From positions 89,452-153,451 of the forward strand of contig CAMJHF010000003.1 in NCBI GenBank assembly GCA_946405435.1: a stretch of DNA of 64,000 nucleotides. Reading direction: 5' to 3'. The notes below the pieces were generated by a model. That model made no database searches, was not told where the DNA came from, and saw only the letters and a program-made list of their open reading frames with translations. The first letter of the stretch is position 1. Each line of letters begins with the position of its first letter. The position numbers and the translations under genes were made by a program. Origin of the DNA: an uncultured Bacteroidales bacterium (GTDB taxonomy: Bacteria; Bacteroidota; Bacteroidia; Bacteroidales; UBA932). Shown piece after piece: positions 44,716 through 53,949 of this stretch.

Positions 44716-45710
44716 CAGTTGGCCGCGGCCTCCTCTCCGTTCATTTCTTTTTGAATGTCAGCCTGATAGGTGGTTGTCACGAAGCTCACTGCAAGGGGCA
44801 GCGCCTTGGCGTTGTCCTCGTCGGAGACAACGTGCTTCGCAAACTTCACGAAGTCGGCCCTCTCGAAGAGGTCCTTGAGTTCGGAATACATCTGCGGAGT
44901 GATATCCTTGTCCGACTTGAGCGCGTCGAAAAGCTCGGCGGTGGTCATCTCGGGAGCATCCACGCCGAAGCGGTCGTCGATGTAGAACTTGAGGGCGTCG
45001 GTGATGCCGGAGTAGAAGGCCTTCTGCTTGTCGGGGGCCCAGAACTTGTCGGACCTGTACTTGTCCAGCTCGCGAAGGGCCACGATGTAGGCGGGATCCT
45101 TGGGCTTGGATGCTTCTTCCTTGCGCCTTCTGGCCCTGATAATCAGCCAGATGGCCAGAGCGATGAGCCCGGCGGCTGCAAGGCCGCCTCCGATCCATGG
45201 GAGCAGCTCCTTGAAAGTTACCGGATAAAGTATCTGGCCCTTGATGTCGTGAATCTCGAAGGTCGACGTGTCCACCGGCATGGTTTTGACTTCCATTTCC
45301 AAGCCTTTGAACAGCAGGGTGTCCTCTTTGCCTCCGCCGGCGAGCAGAACCGGGATGTCAGGCAGGGCGTAGCGCCCCTTCTCGAAGAGAGCAAGCACTA
45401 TGGACGCGCTGATATCGAAGGGTTTGAGCAGAATCTTGGCCGCTGCTTTGGAATTGCGGGAATGTATTGTCCTGCCGTTCTGCATCGTGTCCAGTTGCCA
45501 GCCTCCCACGAGGGCCAGGGTGTCGCTGGATATGGCGGAAAAGTCGGGCAGGGCAATCTGACGGTCCTTTTCCACGCCTTTTATCACTACTCCGTAACGG
45601 ACCTGGTCGGCAATCAGTATGGAGTCCCGCTTCTGGAGCTGCACAAGGGTTGCATCTCCAGAAGGGACTATGTCGAGCAGGGCCGTCAGTATAATAGTCA
45701 ACAGGTTCAT
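44715..45710 (-). CDS. membrane protein of the Bat operon (DUF4381-like)
   Basis: A 331-residue protein with a signal-like N-terminus, an extracellular beta domain, one membrane helix near residue 171-190 (LPWIGGGLAAAGLIALAIWLII) and a cytoplasmic helical domain (RELDKYRSDKFWAPDKQKAFYSGITDALKFYIDDRF). This plan is usual for the small helical partner between DUF58 and BatA in Bat operons. It is tied to both neighbours by 4-bp and 1-bp overlaps. Its molecular role is unknown. Confidence 0.75.
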   Translation of the reverse strand: MNLLTIILTALLDIVPSGDATLVQLQKRDSILIADQVRYGVVIKGVEKDRQIALPDFSAISSDTLALVGGWQLDTMQNGRTIHSRNSKAAAKILLKPFDISASIVLALFEKGRYALPDIPVLLAGGGKEDTLLFKGLEMEVKTMPVDTSTFEIHDIKGQILYPVTFKELLPWIGGGLAAAGLIALAIWLIIRARRRKEEASKPKDPAYIVALRELDKYRSDKFWAPDKQKAFYSGITDALKFYIDDRFGVDAPEMTTAELFDALKSDKDITPQMYSELKDLFERADFVKFAKHVVSDEDNAKALPLAVSFVTTTYQADIQKEMNGEEAAAN

Positions 45711-46590
45711 TTATGGTGGAATAGTGCCATCAGACCCTTGACGTAGTCCTGGTCGGTGGCAATGTCTACGTTGTCTATCTGGTATTTATTGTATAGCTTC
45801 TCTTCTCTGGCGCCAAGGTCCTGGAACCAGCGGGCGTATGCTGCGCGTACCTTGGGAGAGTCTGTGTTCACCCAGGCTGCGCGTCCGCTTTCGGCGTCTT
45901 TTATGTGCACCAGGCCCACCGGGACGAGGGTACGTTCGCGCGGGTCGTGCACCTTGATGACGGACAAGTCATGCCTGCCGGCCGCCACCTTGAGGGCGTC
46001 TTCGTAGCGAGGGTTGCCCTGTTCATCCACGTCGAGCATATCGCTGAGTATGAAGGCCGTGCACTTCTTCTTAAGGGCGTTGGCAAGGTAGCGCAGGGCC
46101 AGTCCCACATCCGTCCCGTCCGACTGCGGCTGCAACTGGAGCATCTCCCTTATGATGTGCAGGAGGTGGCTCCGGCCCTTTCCCGGCGGGATGAATTTCT
46201 CTATTCTGTCGCTGAAGAAGAGAGCTCCCACTTTGTCGTTGTTCAGGATGGCGCTGAAGCTCAGCACTGCGGCTATCTCCGCCAGCATTTCACGCTTGGT
46301 GGTGGTCGCTGTCCCAAAGAGGCCGGAGCGGCTGACGTCCACCAGCAGCACCACCGTGAGTTCGCGCTCTTCTTCGAACACTTTGACATAGGGGGTGCGC
46401 AGGCGGGCCGTGACGTTCCAGTCCATGGAACGGACGTCGTCTCCCCACTGGTACTCGCGCACTTCGCTGAAAGCCATTCCCCTGCCTTTGAAGGCGGAAT
46501 GGTATTCTCCGGCGAAGATCTGGTGCGAGAGCGCCTTGGTCTTGATCTCGATCTTGCGGACTTTCTTCAGCAGTTCTGTTGCGCTGTCCA

Positions 46591-46591
<1 letters not shown>
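45707..46591 (-). CDS. DUF58 domain protein (VWA-like) of the Bat operon
   Basis: A 294-residue cytoplasmic DUF58 protein. The signature GRGMAFSEVREYQWGDDVRSMDWNVTAR is exact for the family. A VWA-like fold follows, with LLVDVSRSGLFGT near residue 80-95, which keeps the DxSxS metal motif. DUF58 proteins work with the MoxR ATPase encoded just upstream; the two genes overlap by one base. Confidence 0.92.
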
Positions 46592-47583
<992 letters not shown>

Positions 47584-47666
47584 ATATAGATGTTGGTTAT
47601 TATCGCGCGCGGATTCTTGTTGCAAAAAATGTGCCCGGCAGCTATGGCTGTAATTTAAAAAAGGGC

Positions 47667-47674
47667 TATCTTTG
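47667..47674 (+). promoter_or_regulatory. -7 box for truA
   Basis: TATCTTTG, an exact TAnnTTTG match, lies 22 bases before the truA ATG at 47696. A GGAG just upstream of that ATG is one of the few Shine-Dalgarno-like sequences in the window. The -33 element is unclear. Confidence 0.5.
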
Positions 47675-47695
47675 TGAGTCTACACCAAATGGAGA

Positions 47696-48673
47696 ATGAG
47701 ATACAGAATTGACATGTCATATGACGGCGCTCCCTTCTGCGGCTGGCAGGTGCAGCCGTCGTCACCGTCGGTGCAGGGGGAGTTGGAGAGGGTGCTGGGG
47801 GTTTTGCTTAAAGCTCCCGTGGGAGTCGTGGGTGCAGGGCGGACCGACACCGGCGTAAGCGCAGTGCACTACGTGGCGCACTTCGACTGCGACACTCCGT
47901 TCGACTGCGGCCAGCTGCGCTACAAGATGAACGCCATTCTCCCCAAGGCGATCGCCATTCAGGGCATCAGTCCCGCGCCCGACGGCTTTCATGCACGTTT
48001 CGATGCCAAATGCCGTCAGTACCAATACTTTCTGCACCGCGTCAAGGACCCTTTCCTCGAGACCAGATCATACTATTTCGGCTATCCCGAAGTGGATTTT
48101 GAAGTCATGAACAAGGCTGCCTCGGCGCTTCTCGGGACGCATGATTTCAGCTGTTTCGAGAAAAGCGGAGGGGACAACAAGACCTCGGTCTGCACCGTAT
48201 CCCGCGCCATTTGGGAGCCTTTCTGTCCTGAGCTGTCAGTTGCGCGCTTGCAGTTTGAAAATGAATTGATTACAGGGGCCGGTATGCCGGCAGACGGGCT
48301 TTCTGCAGGTGGCGGCGAGCCAAGTTTCTGGAGGTTCACCATCGAGGCCGACAGGTTCCTTCGCAACATGGTCCGCGCCATCGTGGGGACGCTTCTGGAG
48401 GTCGGCCGCGGCCGCCGCACCCTCGAAGATTTCGTCTCCCTAGTCCTCCCCCCCGACCGCGGCCTCTCTGCCAATGACTCCTCGACGGAAGTTCTCCCGC
48501 CCGATCGCGGTACTGCCGCCAATGACCCCTCGACGGGAGTAATCTTGCCCGACTGCTGTGACTCTGCGAACAGAGCCATTCCGCCAGCTCCCAAATCAAC
48601 CGTGTCCCTTCGCTCCGCCGCCGGCGAATCCGTCCCCGGCCACGCCCTCTACCTCACCGACGTCCGCTACTGA
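47696..48673 (+). CDS. truA: tRNA pseudouridine synthase TruA with repeat insertion
   Basis: A 325-residue enzyme that makes pseudouridine at positions 38-40 of tRNAs. The catalytic Asp is D51 in GRTDTGVSA. The family phrases SYDGAPFCGWQ, ARFDAKCRQYQYFL and FRFTIEADRFLRNMVRAIVGTLLEVGRG-type text are present. Normally the protein ends soon after the helix EDFVSL. Here about 50 residues of VLPPDRG-x-SANDSSTE-like repeats are inserted, after which the usual end (GHALYLTDVRY) resumes in frame. The insertion is far from the active site in sequence, so activity may be kept. Just past the stop lie an inverted-repeat element and a minisatellite. Confidence 0.93.
   Translation: MRYRIDMSYDGAPFCGWQVQPSSPSVQGELERVLGVLLKAPVGVVGAGRTDTGVSAVHYVAHFDCDTPFDCGQLRYKMNAILPKAIAIQGISPAPDGFHARFDAKCRQYQYFLHRVKDPFLETRSYYFGYPEVDFEVMNKAASALLGTHDFSCFEKSGGDNKTSVCTVSRAIWEPFCPELSVARLQFENELITGAGMPADGLSAGGGEPSFWRFTIEADRFLRNMVRAIVGTLLEVGRGRRTLEDFVSLVLPPDRGLSANDSSTEVLPPDRGTAANDPSTGVILPDCCDSANRAIPPAPKSTVSLRSAAGESVPGHALYLTDVRY
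48443..48590 (+). repeat. 48-bp tandem repeat inside truA (two full copies plus a degenerate third)
   Basis: Unit one (48443-48490) encodes VLPPDRGLSANDSSTE and unit two (48491-48538) VLPPDRGTAANDPSTG. A third, decayed copy (VILPDCCDSAN) follows from 48539 to about 48590. The unit is 48 bp, so the reading frame stays open. The copies differ mainly at third positions and in a few amino acids. Confidence 0.85.
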
Positions 48674-48708
48674 CGCCCCCTCTTTTTTCGTCCTCGCCGT
48701 CATGTTCA

Positions 48709-48916
48709 GTCGGATGAGGCAGATACTCCGGAAAAATGTGCCACCCTCGGCAACATAAGAGGGAGGGGCCCACAAGCGGGTAGGAGCATAGCGACAGAGG
48801 GGTTCAAGGGGAACCTTCCCCTTGTCCCTTGGGGGTGCAGGGGGATTGTAGTCTTCCTGTCAAAGACAGGGAGGGGTCGCGTAGCGACTTTTTCCGGAGT
48901 ATCTGCCTCCTCCGAC
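48709..48916. repeat. 208-bp element with 28-bp inverted-repeat ends
   Basis: Left arm 48709-48736 and right arm 48889-48916 are inverted complements over 28 bp with one mismatch (arms begin GTCGGATGAGGCAG and end CTGCCTCCTCCGAC). Between them lie several perfect hairpins: CAAGGGGA-ACCT-TCCCCTTG, CCTGTC-AAA-GACAGG and GTCGC-GTA-GCGAC. It has no open frame of note. The size and layout fit a small non-autonomous mobile element or a structured palindromic element. No flanking target-site duplication is obvious. Confidence 0.7.
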
Positions 48917-48937
48917 CCCAAACTCCGCACTCACCGT

Positions 48938-49344
48938 CGTCTGGGGTGCTAGCGGATGGACCTCAAACGCCGGAAACAGGCGAAAACGTCGTCTGGGGTG
49001 CTGGCAGATGGACCCCAAGCGCCGGAAACAGGCGAAACTATCGTCTGGGGTGCTGGCGGATGGACCTCAAGCGCCGAAAACGTGCGAAACCGTCGTCTGG
49101 GGTGTCGGCAGATGGACCTCAAGCGCCGGAAACGTGTGAAAACGTCGTTTGGGGTGCAAGCAGATGGACCTCAAACAACGAAAGTGGGCGAAAACGTCGT
49201 CTGGGGTGCCGCCAAATGGACCGCAAACGCCGAAAACGTGCGAAAACGTCGCTTGGGGTGCCGGCGGATGGACCTCAAACGCCGAAAACGGGCGAAAGCG
49301 TCGTCTGAGGTGCCAGCGGATGGACCCCAAACAACGAAAACAAT
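48938..49344. repeat. eight-copy 52-bp tandem repeat (minisatellite)
   Basis: Eight units recur at an exact 52-base spacing: the CTGGGG (or TTGGGG, CTGAGG) anchor is at 48941, 48993, 49045, 49097, 49149, 49201, 49253 and 49305. Shared cores include GGGGTGC, GATGGACCTCAAACGCC and CGAAAACGTGCGAAAACG, the last being an internal near-duplicate. Copies are degenerate, not identical, and the eighth decays. The unit is not a multiple of three and carries no stop codon in any forward frame. There are no unique spacers, so it is not a CRISPR array. Confidence 0.92.
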
Positions 49345-49384
49345 CTCAGCGGTGGAATTTTGGCGGGCGGAGGGGGGCTGGGCG

Positions 49385-50728
49385 TCAGGACTTTTTGGGA
49401 GGGGCTTGGGTGGTGGCTATGATGTTGTGGGCCAGGTTGATGCGTTGCTCGGCGAATGTGCGGAAGTCCTCAAGGCGGTAGAAGTAGGCCGTGCCGCAGT
49501 CGGGTATGGGGAGGGCCAGGTCCCTTTCGTTGTAGAGCATCCTCACAAGCACGTCGCCGGCGTGGTTGCGGTAGAAGATGAACTGCAGGTTGAGTGACAT
49601 CGGGAAGTCGTATGAACGGTACACGTCCTTGACGTCCCTGATGTCGGCCACGGGAGTGTTGTAGCCGTCCACGTCGAGGAGGGCCAGCAGCGACATGACT
49701 ATGATGTCGTGGCCGAAGCGAAGGCGCACAGGGCATGCGCCGGAAGATATATCCTCGTCCGCCTTGTCCAGGATGTCCTGCATGGTGGTCCAGGCGAAGG
49801 CCCACTGACGGCCTTTCTGGAACAGTGTGTCAGGGCCTTTGGAAGCGTAGAAGCGGAAGTTGTAGCACTCGTACAGGGATAGGAGCTCGTCCATCGGGAT
49901 GAAATCCCAGAGGCTCTCGGTGATCTTGCCGTTGCACTGCAGACCGGAGGCTGTAGCGTACAGCGCGCACTCCAGATGCAGGGGGTCCCATACCTCTTCC
50001 AGGATTCCAAGATCGGTCAGCAGGGGAGTGAATACAAGCTCGGGATGCAGCAGTTCGTCCCTTAGGTCGTGATAGGCTTTCTGCCAGTATGCATATTTGT
50101 TGTTGTAACCCTCGTCGGTGGGCTGTACATCTTTGTTGTACAGCGAGAAAGGATTGGTGTAGTACATGGTGGAGTTGCTGGCCTGCATGCTTATCTCCAG
50201 ACGGGGATTGCAGCGGAGCAATTGGTCGCAGAATGCTGACATCGTGAGGATGCAGCGGGGGACGGTGGTGGAGACGGCATCTATGCGGGCGTTGCGGCGG
50301 AAGATGTGCTTGTGCGCCCTGTACATATTGCCGGCTATCTTGTGCTGCTGCTCGAAGCCGCGGTCGCAAAGGTCACCTCCGCACTCGTGCAGCACGGGGT
50401 AAATCAGGTCGTAGCGCCTTTTGAGCTCTTTGCCGCGCTCTGTCAGCAGCCCCCTGGCGTCGGCCTTGACAAGCAGTTCGTTGAGCCTGTCAAAGTCCGT
50501 CTCGGAGGAGTGGTTGCGCGCTCCGTGCCTTCCATAGTGGCTGATATAGAAAGACTTATATCCGCGTGGGGGCTTTGCGCACGGGGGGATGTCATGATCG
50601 TACATGTAGAGTACCGTGCCGGCGCGGTCGGGTTCCTGCCTGATTTCTTCGAAAGCGTTGCGGGTCTGGCCCAGTCCGGTCACCGACAAGCACGCTGCGA
50701 TGCAGGAAAACAAAAAAAATCTCTTCAT
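49385..50728 (-). CDS. secreted histidine-type phosphatase, second paralogue
   Basis: A 447-residue exported protein related to the phosphatase at 16787-18019. A signal peptide (about 1-20, TGLGQ) precedes the catalytic motif RHGARNH and, late, GHD in RFGHDIIVMSLL. The two proteins share the segment NLQFIFYRNHAGDVLVRMLYNE (the other reads [22 protein letters not shown]). The last position of the usual RHGxRxP motif is His here, so substrate or rate may differ. The ATG at 50728 gives the best signal peptide; another ATG lies two codons upstream. It is divergent from the S9 peptidase gene. Confidence 0.83.
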   Translation of the reverse strand: MKRFFLFSCIAACLSVTGLGQTRNAFEEIRQEPDRAGTVLYMYDHDIPPCAKPPRGYKSFYISHYGRHGARNHSSETDFDRLNELLVKADARGLLTERGKELKRRYDLIYPVLHECGGDLCDRGFEQQHKIAGNMYRAHKHIFRRNARIDAVSTTVPRCILTMSAFCDQLLRCNPRLEISMQASNSTMYYTNPFSLYNKDVQPTDEGYNNKYAYWQKAYHDLRDELLHPELVFTPLLTDLGILEEVWDPLHLECALYATASGLQCNGKITESLWDFIPMDELLSLYECYNFRFYASKGPDTLFQKGRQWAFAWTTMQDILDKADEDISSGACPVRLRFGHDIIVMSLLALLDVDGYNTPVADIRDVKDVYRSYDFPMSLNLQFIFYRNHAGDVLVRMLYNERDLALPIPDCGTAYFYRLEDFRTFAEQRINLAHNIIATTQAPPKKS

Positions 50729-50773
50729 TTCCATCTCGTTTACTGGATTGCGAAAATAGCAATTATTTTTGAT

Positions 50774-50781
50774 TATATTTG
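50774..50781 (+). promoter_or_regulatory. -7 box directly before the S9 peptidase start
   Basis: TATATTTG, an exact TAnnTTTG match, ends 8 bases before the ATG at 50789, so a transcript would have only about a 4-base leader. A TTG 23 bases upstream is a weak -33 candidate. Confidence 0.45.
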
Positions 50782-50788
50782 TGTCTGT

Positions 50789-52714
50789 ATGAGACATCCA
50801 CTTTTCGTTGCGGCCGCTTTGGCCGTGCTGGCTTTCAGTGCCGGCGTCCAGGCGCAGGAAACATCTTCCCGCACCGTAATCAAGAGTGTCACGGTCGGCT
50901 CCGATGGTGGCAAAATGCTGACATGCAATGATATAACAGTCCGGAGGACGGCTCCGTCGCTCAAACCCTTCTTCTGGACTGCCGACTCGCAGCTTGCCGA
51001 GCGTCCGGACATGCGTCCGAGGCGCAGGCCAGTGCTTCCGCAGTCGTCCAACCCCGAGGTGTCTTACGGCAAAGTGCCGTCCCGCAACGAATTCGGTATA
51101 AACAGCGGCTGGTATCCTTCGCCCGACGGGTCCCTTTTGGCGGTGTACAGGGTGGACGAAACCGCAGTCACGTCATTCCCCCTCACCGACATAGAGCCCC
51201 GCACCGGAGGGCTCCTGGCAGTCAAGTATCCCATGAACGGCATGCCTTCGGAACATGTCTCCCTGTGTGTTTGCGACACCCTTGGGCATGTTCTCAACAC
51301 CCTGGACATCAATGAATTCGATGACGAGCGCTACATTGCCGGAGTGAGCTGGACGCCAGGCTCCGACGGCCTTCTGGTGCAGGTGGTCGACCGCGCCCAG
51401 CATCATGTCAAGCTGCAGCTGTACGACGCTTCGGACGGCTCTCTCAAGGCAACCCTCCTGGAAGAGAGCAACGACGCCTGGGTGGAGCCGCGCGACGGCG
51501 TATGGTTCATAAAGGGTACGCAGTTCTTCATCTACCGCACCGACAACCGCGACGGCTGGCGGCAGCTCTATCTCTGCGACCTGTCCGGCGGCATACGGCG
51601 GCTGACCTCATGCGATGCCGACGTGTCCTATGTGGCCAACGACGGCGAGTATGTCTACTACACTTCAGCCGAAGTGTCCCCGGTCGAAAACCACCTGTTC
51701 CGGATTCGCCTGACCAAACTCACGGCGGGCAAGAAACCGCAGAAACTCAGCAAGATACGTATAGGCAAGCCTCAACAACTGACCCAGGGAAGCGGCTCGC
51801 ACCGGGTGCGCCTGAGTCCAGACATGACGCATTTCATCGACAATTGGAGTTCGGTCGGCATGCCCGGTCGCACAGAGCTTCGCCGCGTCGACGGCACCCT
51901 TGAGCGCGTGCTTGACGAGCCTTCTGACCCCATGGCCCCGTACTCTCCGGTAACCGTAGAGATGGGCACAGTGCCTTCGGCGCAGAGCGGCACGCTCAAT
52001 TACTACCGCCTCATCAAGCCGGCTGATTTCGATCCGGCAAAGAAGTATCCGCTCATAGTATATGTGTACGGAGGCCCTCACAGTCAGATGGTTACCGACA
52101 GCTGGCTGGCCGGCATCCGCCCCTGGGAGCTGCTCATGGCGCAGAAAGGCTACGTGATGTACATCCAGGACAACCGCGGCACTGACAACCGCGGCGCCGC
52201 CTTCGAAAAGGCCATCAACCGCCGCTGCGGCCAGGAGGAAACGGCAGACCAGATGAAAGGCCTGGAGCAGCTTGTGGCCGAGGGCTGGGTGGATACCGGC
52301 AGGATAGGCGTGGTGGGATGGAGCTACGGCGGCTTCATGACCATCACCATGATGACTTCCCATCCCGAGACGTTCAAGGTGGCGGTGGCAGGCGGACCGG
52401 TAATCGACTGGAAGTGGTATGAGGTCATGTACGGCGAGCGCTACATGGACAATCCGGACACGAACCCCGAGGGCTTCGCCCTTACTTCCCTTGTGGACAA
52501 GGCGCCGGCGATCAAGGGCCGCCTGCTTGTCTGCCAGGGCATGCAGGATGCCACTGTGCTGCCTATCAACTCGCTGAGTTTCATGCAGTCGTGCGTGGAG
52601 CACAATGTGCTTGCGGATTATTATCCCTATCCTCTCAGCGAGCATAATGTGGTGGGCAAATGGCGCGAGCACCTGTATCTTAAGATCACCGACTATTTTG
52701 AATCCTGGCTCTGA
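50789..52714 (+). CDS. S9 family (dipeptidyl-peptidase IV-like) serine peptidase
   Basis: A 641-residue exported peptidase. The signal peptide ends VQAQ (about residue 23). A DPP IV-type beta-propeller (ISWTPGSDGLLVQVVDR-like blades) is followed by an alpha/beta hydrolase domain with the catalytic triad S512 in GWSYGG, D587 in QGMQDATV and H619 in SEHN. The propeller is short for DPP IV (about 740 residues), and no glutamate pair typical of DPP IV is clear, so the exact specificity is open. I start at the ATG at 50789; the frame runs open 161 codons further upstream, but only as shadow of the divergent phosphatase. folC overlaps the stop by one base. Confidence 0.9.
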   Translation: MRHPLFVAAALAVLAFSAGVQAQETSSRTVIKSVTVGSDGGKMLTCNDITVRRTAPSLKPFFWTADSQLAERPDMRPRRRPVLPQSSNPEVSYGKVPSRNEFGINSGWYPSPDGSLLAVYRVDETAVTSFPLTDIEPRTGGLLAVKYPMNGMPSEHVSLCVCDTLGHVLNTLDINEFDDERYIAGVSWTPGSDGLLVQVVDRAQHHVKLQLYDASDGSLKATLLEESNDAWVEPRDGVWFIKGTQFFIYRTDNRDGWRQLYLCDLSGGIRRLTSCDADVSYVANDGEYVYYTSAEVSPVENHLFRIRLTKLTAGKKPQKLSKIRIGKPQQLTQGSGSHRVRLSPDMTHFIDNWSSVGMPGRTELRRVDGTLERVLDEPSDPMAPYSPVTVEMGTVPSAQSGTLNYYRLIKPADFDPAKKYPLIVYVYGGPHSQMVTDSWLAGIRPWELLMAQKGYVMYIQDNRGTDNRGAAFEKAINRRCGQEETADQMKGLEQLVAEGWVDTGRIGVVGWSYGGFMTITMMTSHPETFKVAVAGGPVIDWKWYEVMYGERYMDNPDTNPEGFALTSLVDKAPAIKGRLLVCQGMQDATVLPINSLSFMQSCVEHNVLADYYPYPLSEHNVVGKWREHLYLKITDYFESWL

Positions 52715-53949
52715 TGGATTACGATGAAGTAGTGGAAAGGCTGTTCAGCCGGCACCGCAGCGTGCAGTCGTCCGGATTCAGTTCGGACGCGTACAAGCCC
52801 GGGCTTGAGGCCATGCGGGAGTATGCAGAACGGCTCGGCAATCCGCAGGAGCTTTTCCGCTGCATCCACGTTGCCGGTACCAACGGCAAGGGCTCCGTGT
52901 GCTCCATGATTGCTGCGGCGCTTGCCGCAAGGGGCTTCCGTACAGGACTTTACACTTCCCCTCATCTGATCGATTTCAGGGAGCGCATTAAGATTCTTGA
53001 ACCCTCGGGGGCCGGAATGATCCCGAAGGAGGCGGTGTGTGAATTTCTGGAAAAGTACGACCGGGACGGACTTACGTTCTTTGAAGTGACAACCGGCATG
53101 GCGTTCTGGTGGTTCGCAAGGCAGGAGGTAGACGTCGTCGTGGTGGAAACTGGCCTCGGAGGGCTTCTGGACAGCACCAACATCATCACGCCCCGGATAA
53201 GCATCATCACGTCCATAGGCCTGGACCATTGCGGCCTGCTGGGCGGCACCCGGGCCGAAATCGCCTTCCAGAAGGCCGGTATCTTCAAGCCGGGCGTGCC
53301 TGCTCTGGCATGGGGACGCGACGGCGAGACGCAGCCCGTGTTCGAGGAGGTCGCCGCCGCCAAAGGCTCTCCTCTATACTTCGCCGAAGACTTTAAAGTC
53401 CCGGCAGGCTTTCCGCCCCTCGACCTCGAGGGCCCCTGCCAGGACATCAATCTCCGCACCGTCTGCGCAGCCCTTACAATACTGTATGGCGGAGGTCCCG
53501 CCCCTGAAGTGCAGCAGGCCATCGCGCACGCCGCCGCCCTGACCGGATTCCACGGGCGCTGGGAGATACTGCGGCGCAATCCGCTTACAATCTGCGACAT
53601 AGCCCATAACCCTCCAGCCCTTGCCGCCAACATGGCCCGCCTGGAGCAGCTTGGCCGCCCCATGCTGATAGTATTCGGGCTCATGGCAGACAAAGACATA
53701 GACGCAATACTTCCGCTGCTGCCGGCCGGGGCCGAGTACTTCCCCGTGCAGCCCCGGACGCCAAGGGCGATGACTCTTGACGATTTGGCATTGAAATTGA
53801 AACACTTCAGCACAAGTCCGCAGCCGTCGGTCGCCGGTGGCGTGAAAACCGCGCTCCAAAAGGCCGCAGAGCTGCAGGATGCAGTTATTTACATAGGCGG
53901 AAGCACTTACGTGGTGTCGGAGGCCATTTCATATTTACAGAGCATATGA
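52714..53949 (+). CDS. folC: folylpolyglutamate synthase / dihydrofolate synthase
   Basis: A 411-residue Mur-ligase-family enzyme that adds glutamate to folates. The ATP loop is VAGTNGKGSVCSM (residue about 51-63), followed by the metal-site TSPHLIDFRERI and the late FHGRWEI and DIAHNPPAL motifs. The length is normal. It starts at the TGATG junction with the peptidase and ends in an ATGA overlap with the next gene, so the three are one unit although not related in role. Confidence 0.94.
   Translation: MDYDEVVERLFSRHRSVQSSGFSSDAYKPGLEAMREYAERLGNPQELFRCIHVAGTNGKGSVCSMIAAALAARGFRTGLYTSPHLIDFRERIKILEPSGAGMIPKEAVCEFLEKYDRDGLTFFEVTTGMAFWWFARQEVDVVVVETGLGGLLDSTNIITPRISIITSIGLDHCGLLGGTRAEIAFQKAGIFKPGVPALAWGRDGETQPVFEEVAAAKGSPLYFAEDFKVPAGFPPLDLEGPCQDINLRTVCAALTILYGGGPAPEVQQAIAHAAALTGFHGRWEILRRNPLTICDIAHNPPALAANMARLEQLGRPMLIVFGLMADKDIDAILPLLPAGAEYFPVQPRTPRAMTLDDLALKLKHFSTSPQPSVAGGVKTALQKAAELQDAVIYIGGSTYVVSEAISYLQSI

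Larger units (their letters stand above)
48674..49384. other. non-coding, repeat-filled gap between truA and the second phosphatase
   Basis: 711 bases without a gene I can support. It holds a 208-bp element with 28-bp inverted-repeat ends (48709-48916), then a 52-bp minisatellite (48938-49344), then about 40 G-rich bases. Long open frames cross it on both strands, but they arise from the lack of stop codons in the repeat and have no family likeness. Confidence 0.75.

Noticed and set aside
48938..49344. CRISPR array
   Set aside because: Units are degenerate along their whole length with no conserved repeat and unique spacer pattern, and no cas genes are near.
48829..49597. Long open reading frames across the 52-bp repeat on both strands
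   Set aside because: They exist because the repeat has no stop codon in any forward frame. They start inside repeat units, run into the antisense strand of the phosphatase gene, and their peptides only cycle through the three frames of the repeat.
50306..50788. Long N-terminal extension of the S9 peptidase
   Set aside because: It lies on the opposite strand of the phosphatase gene, and the signal peptide begins exactly at the ATG at 50789.
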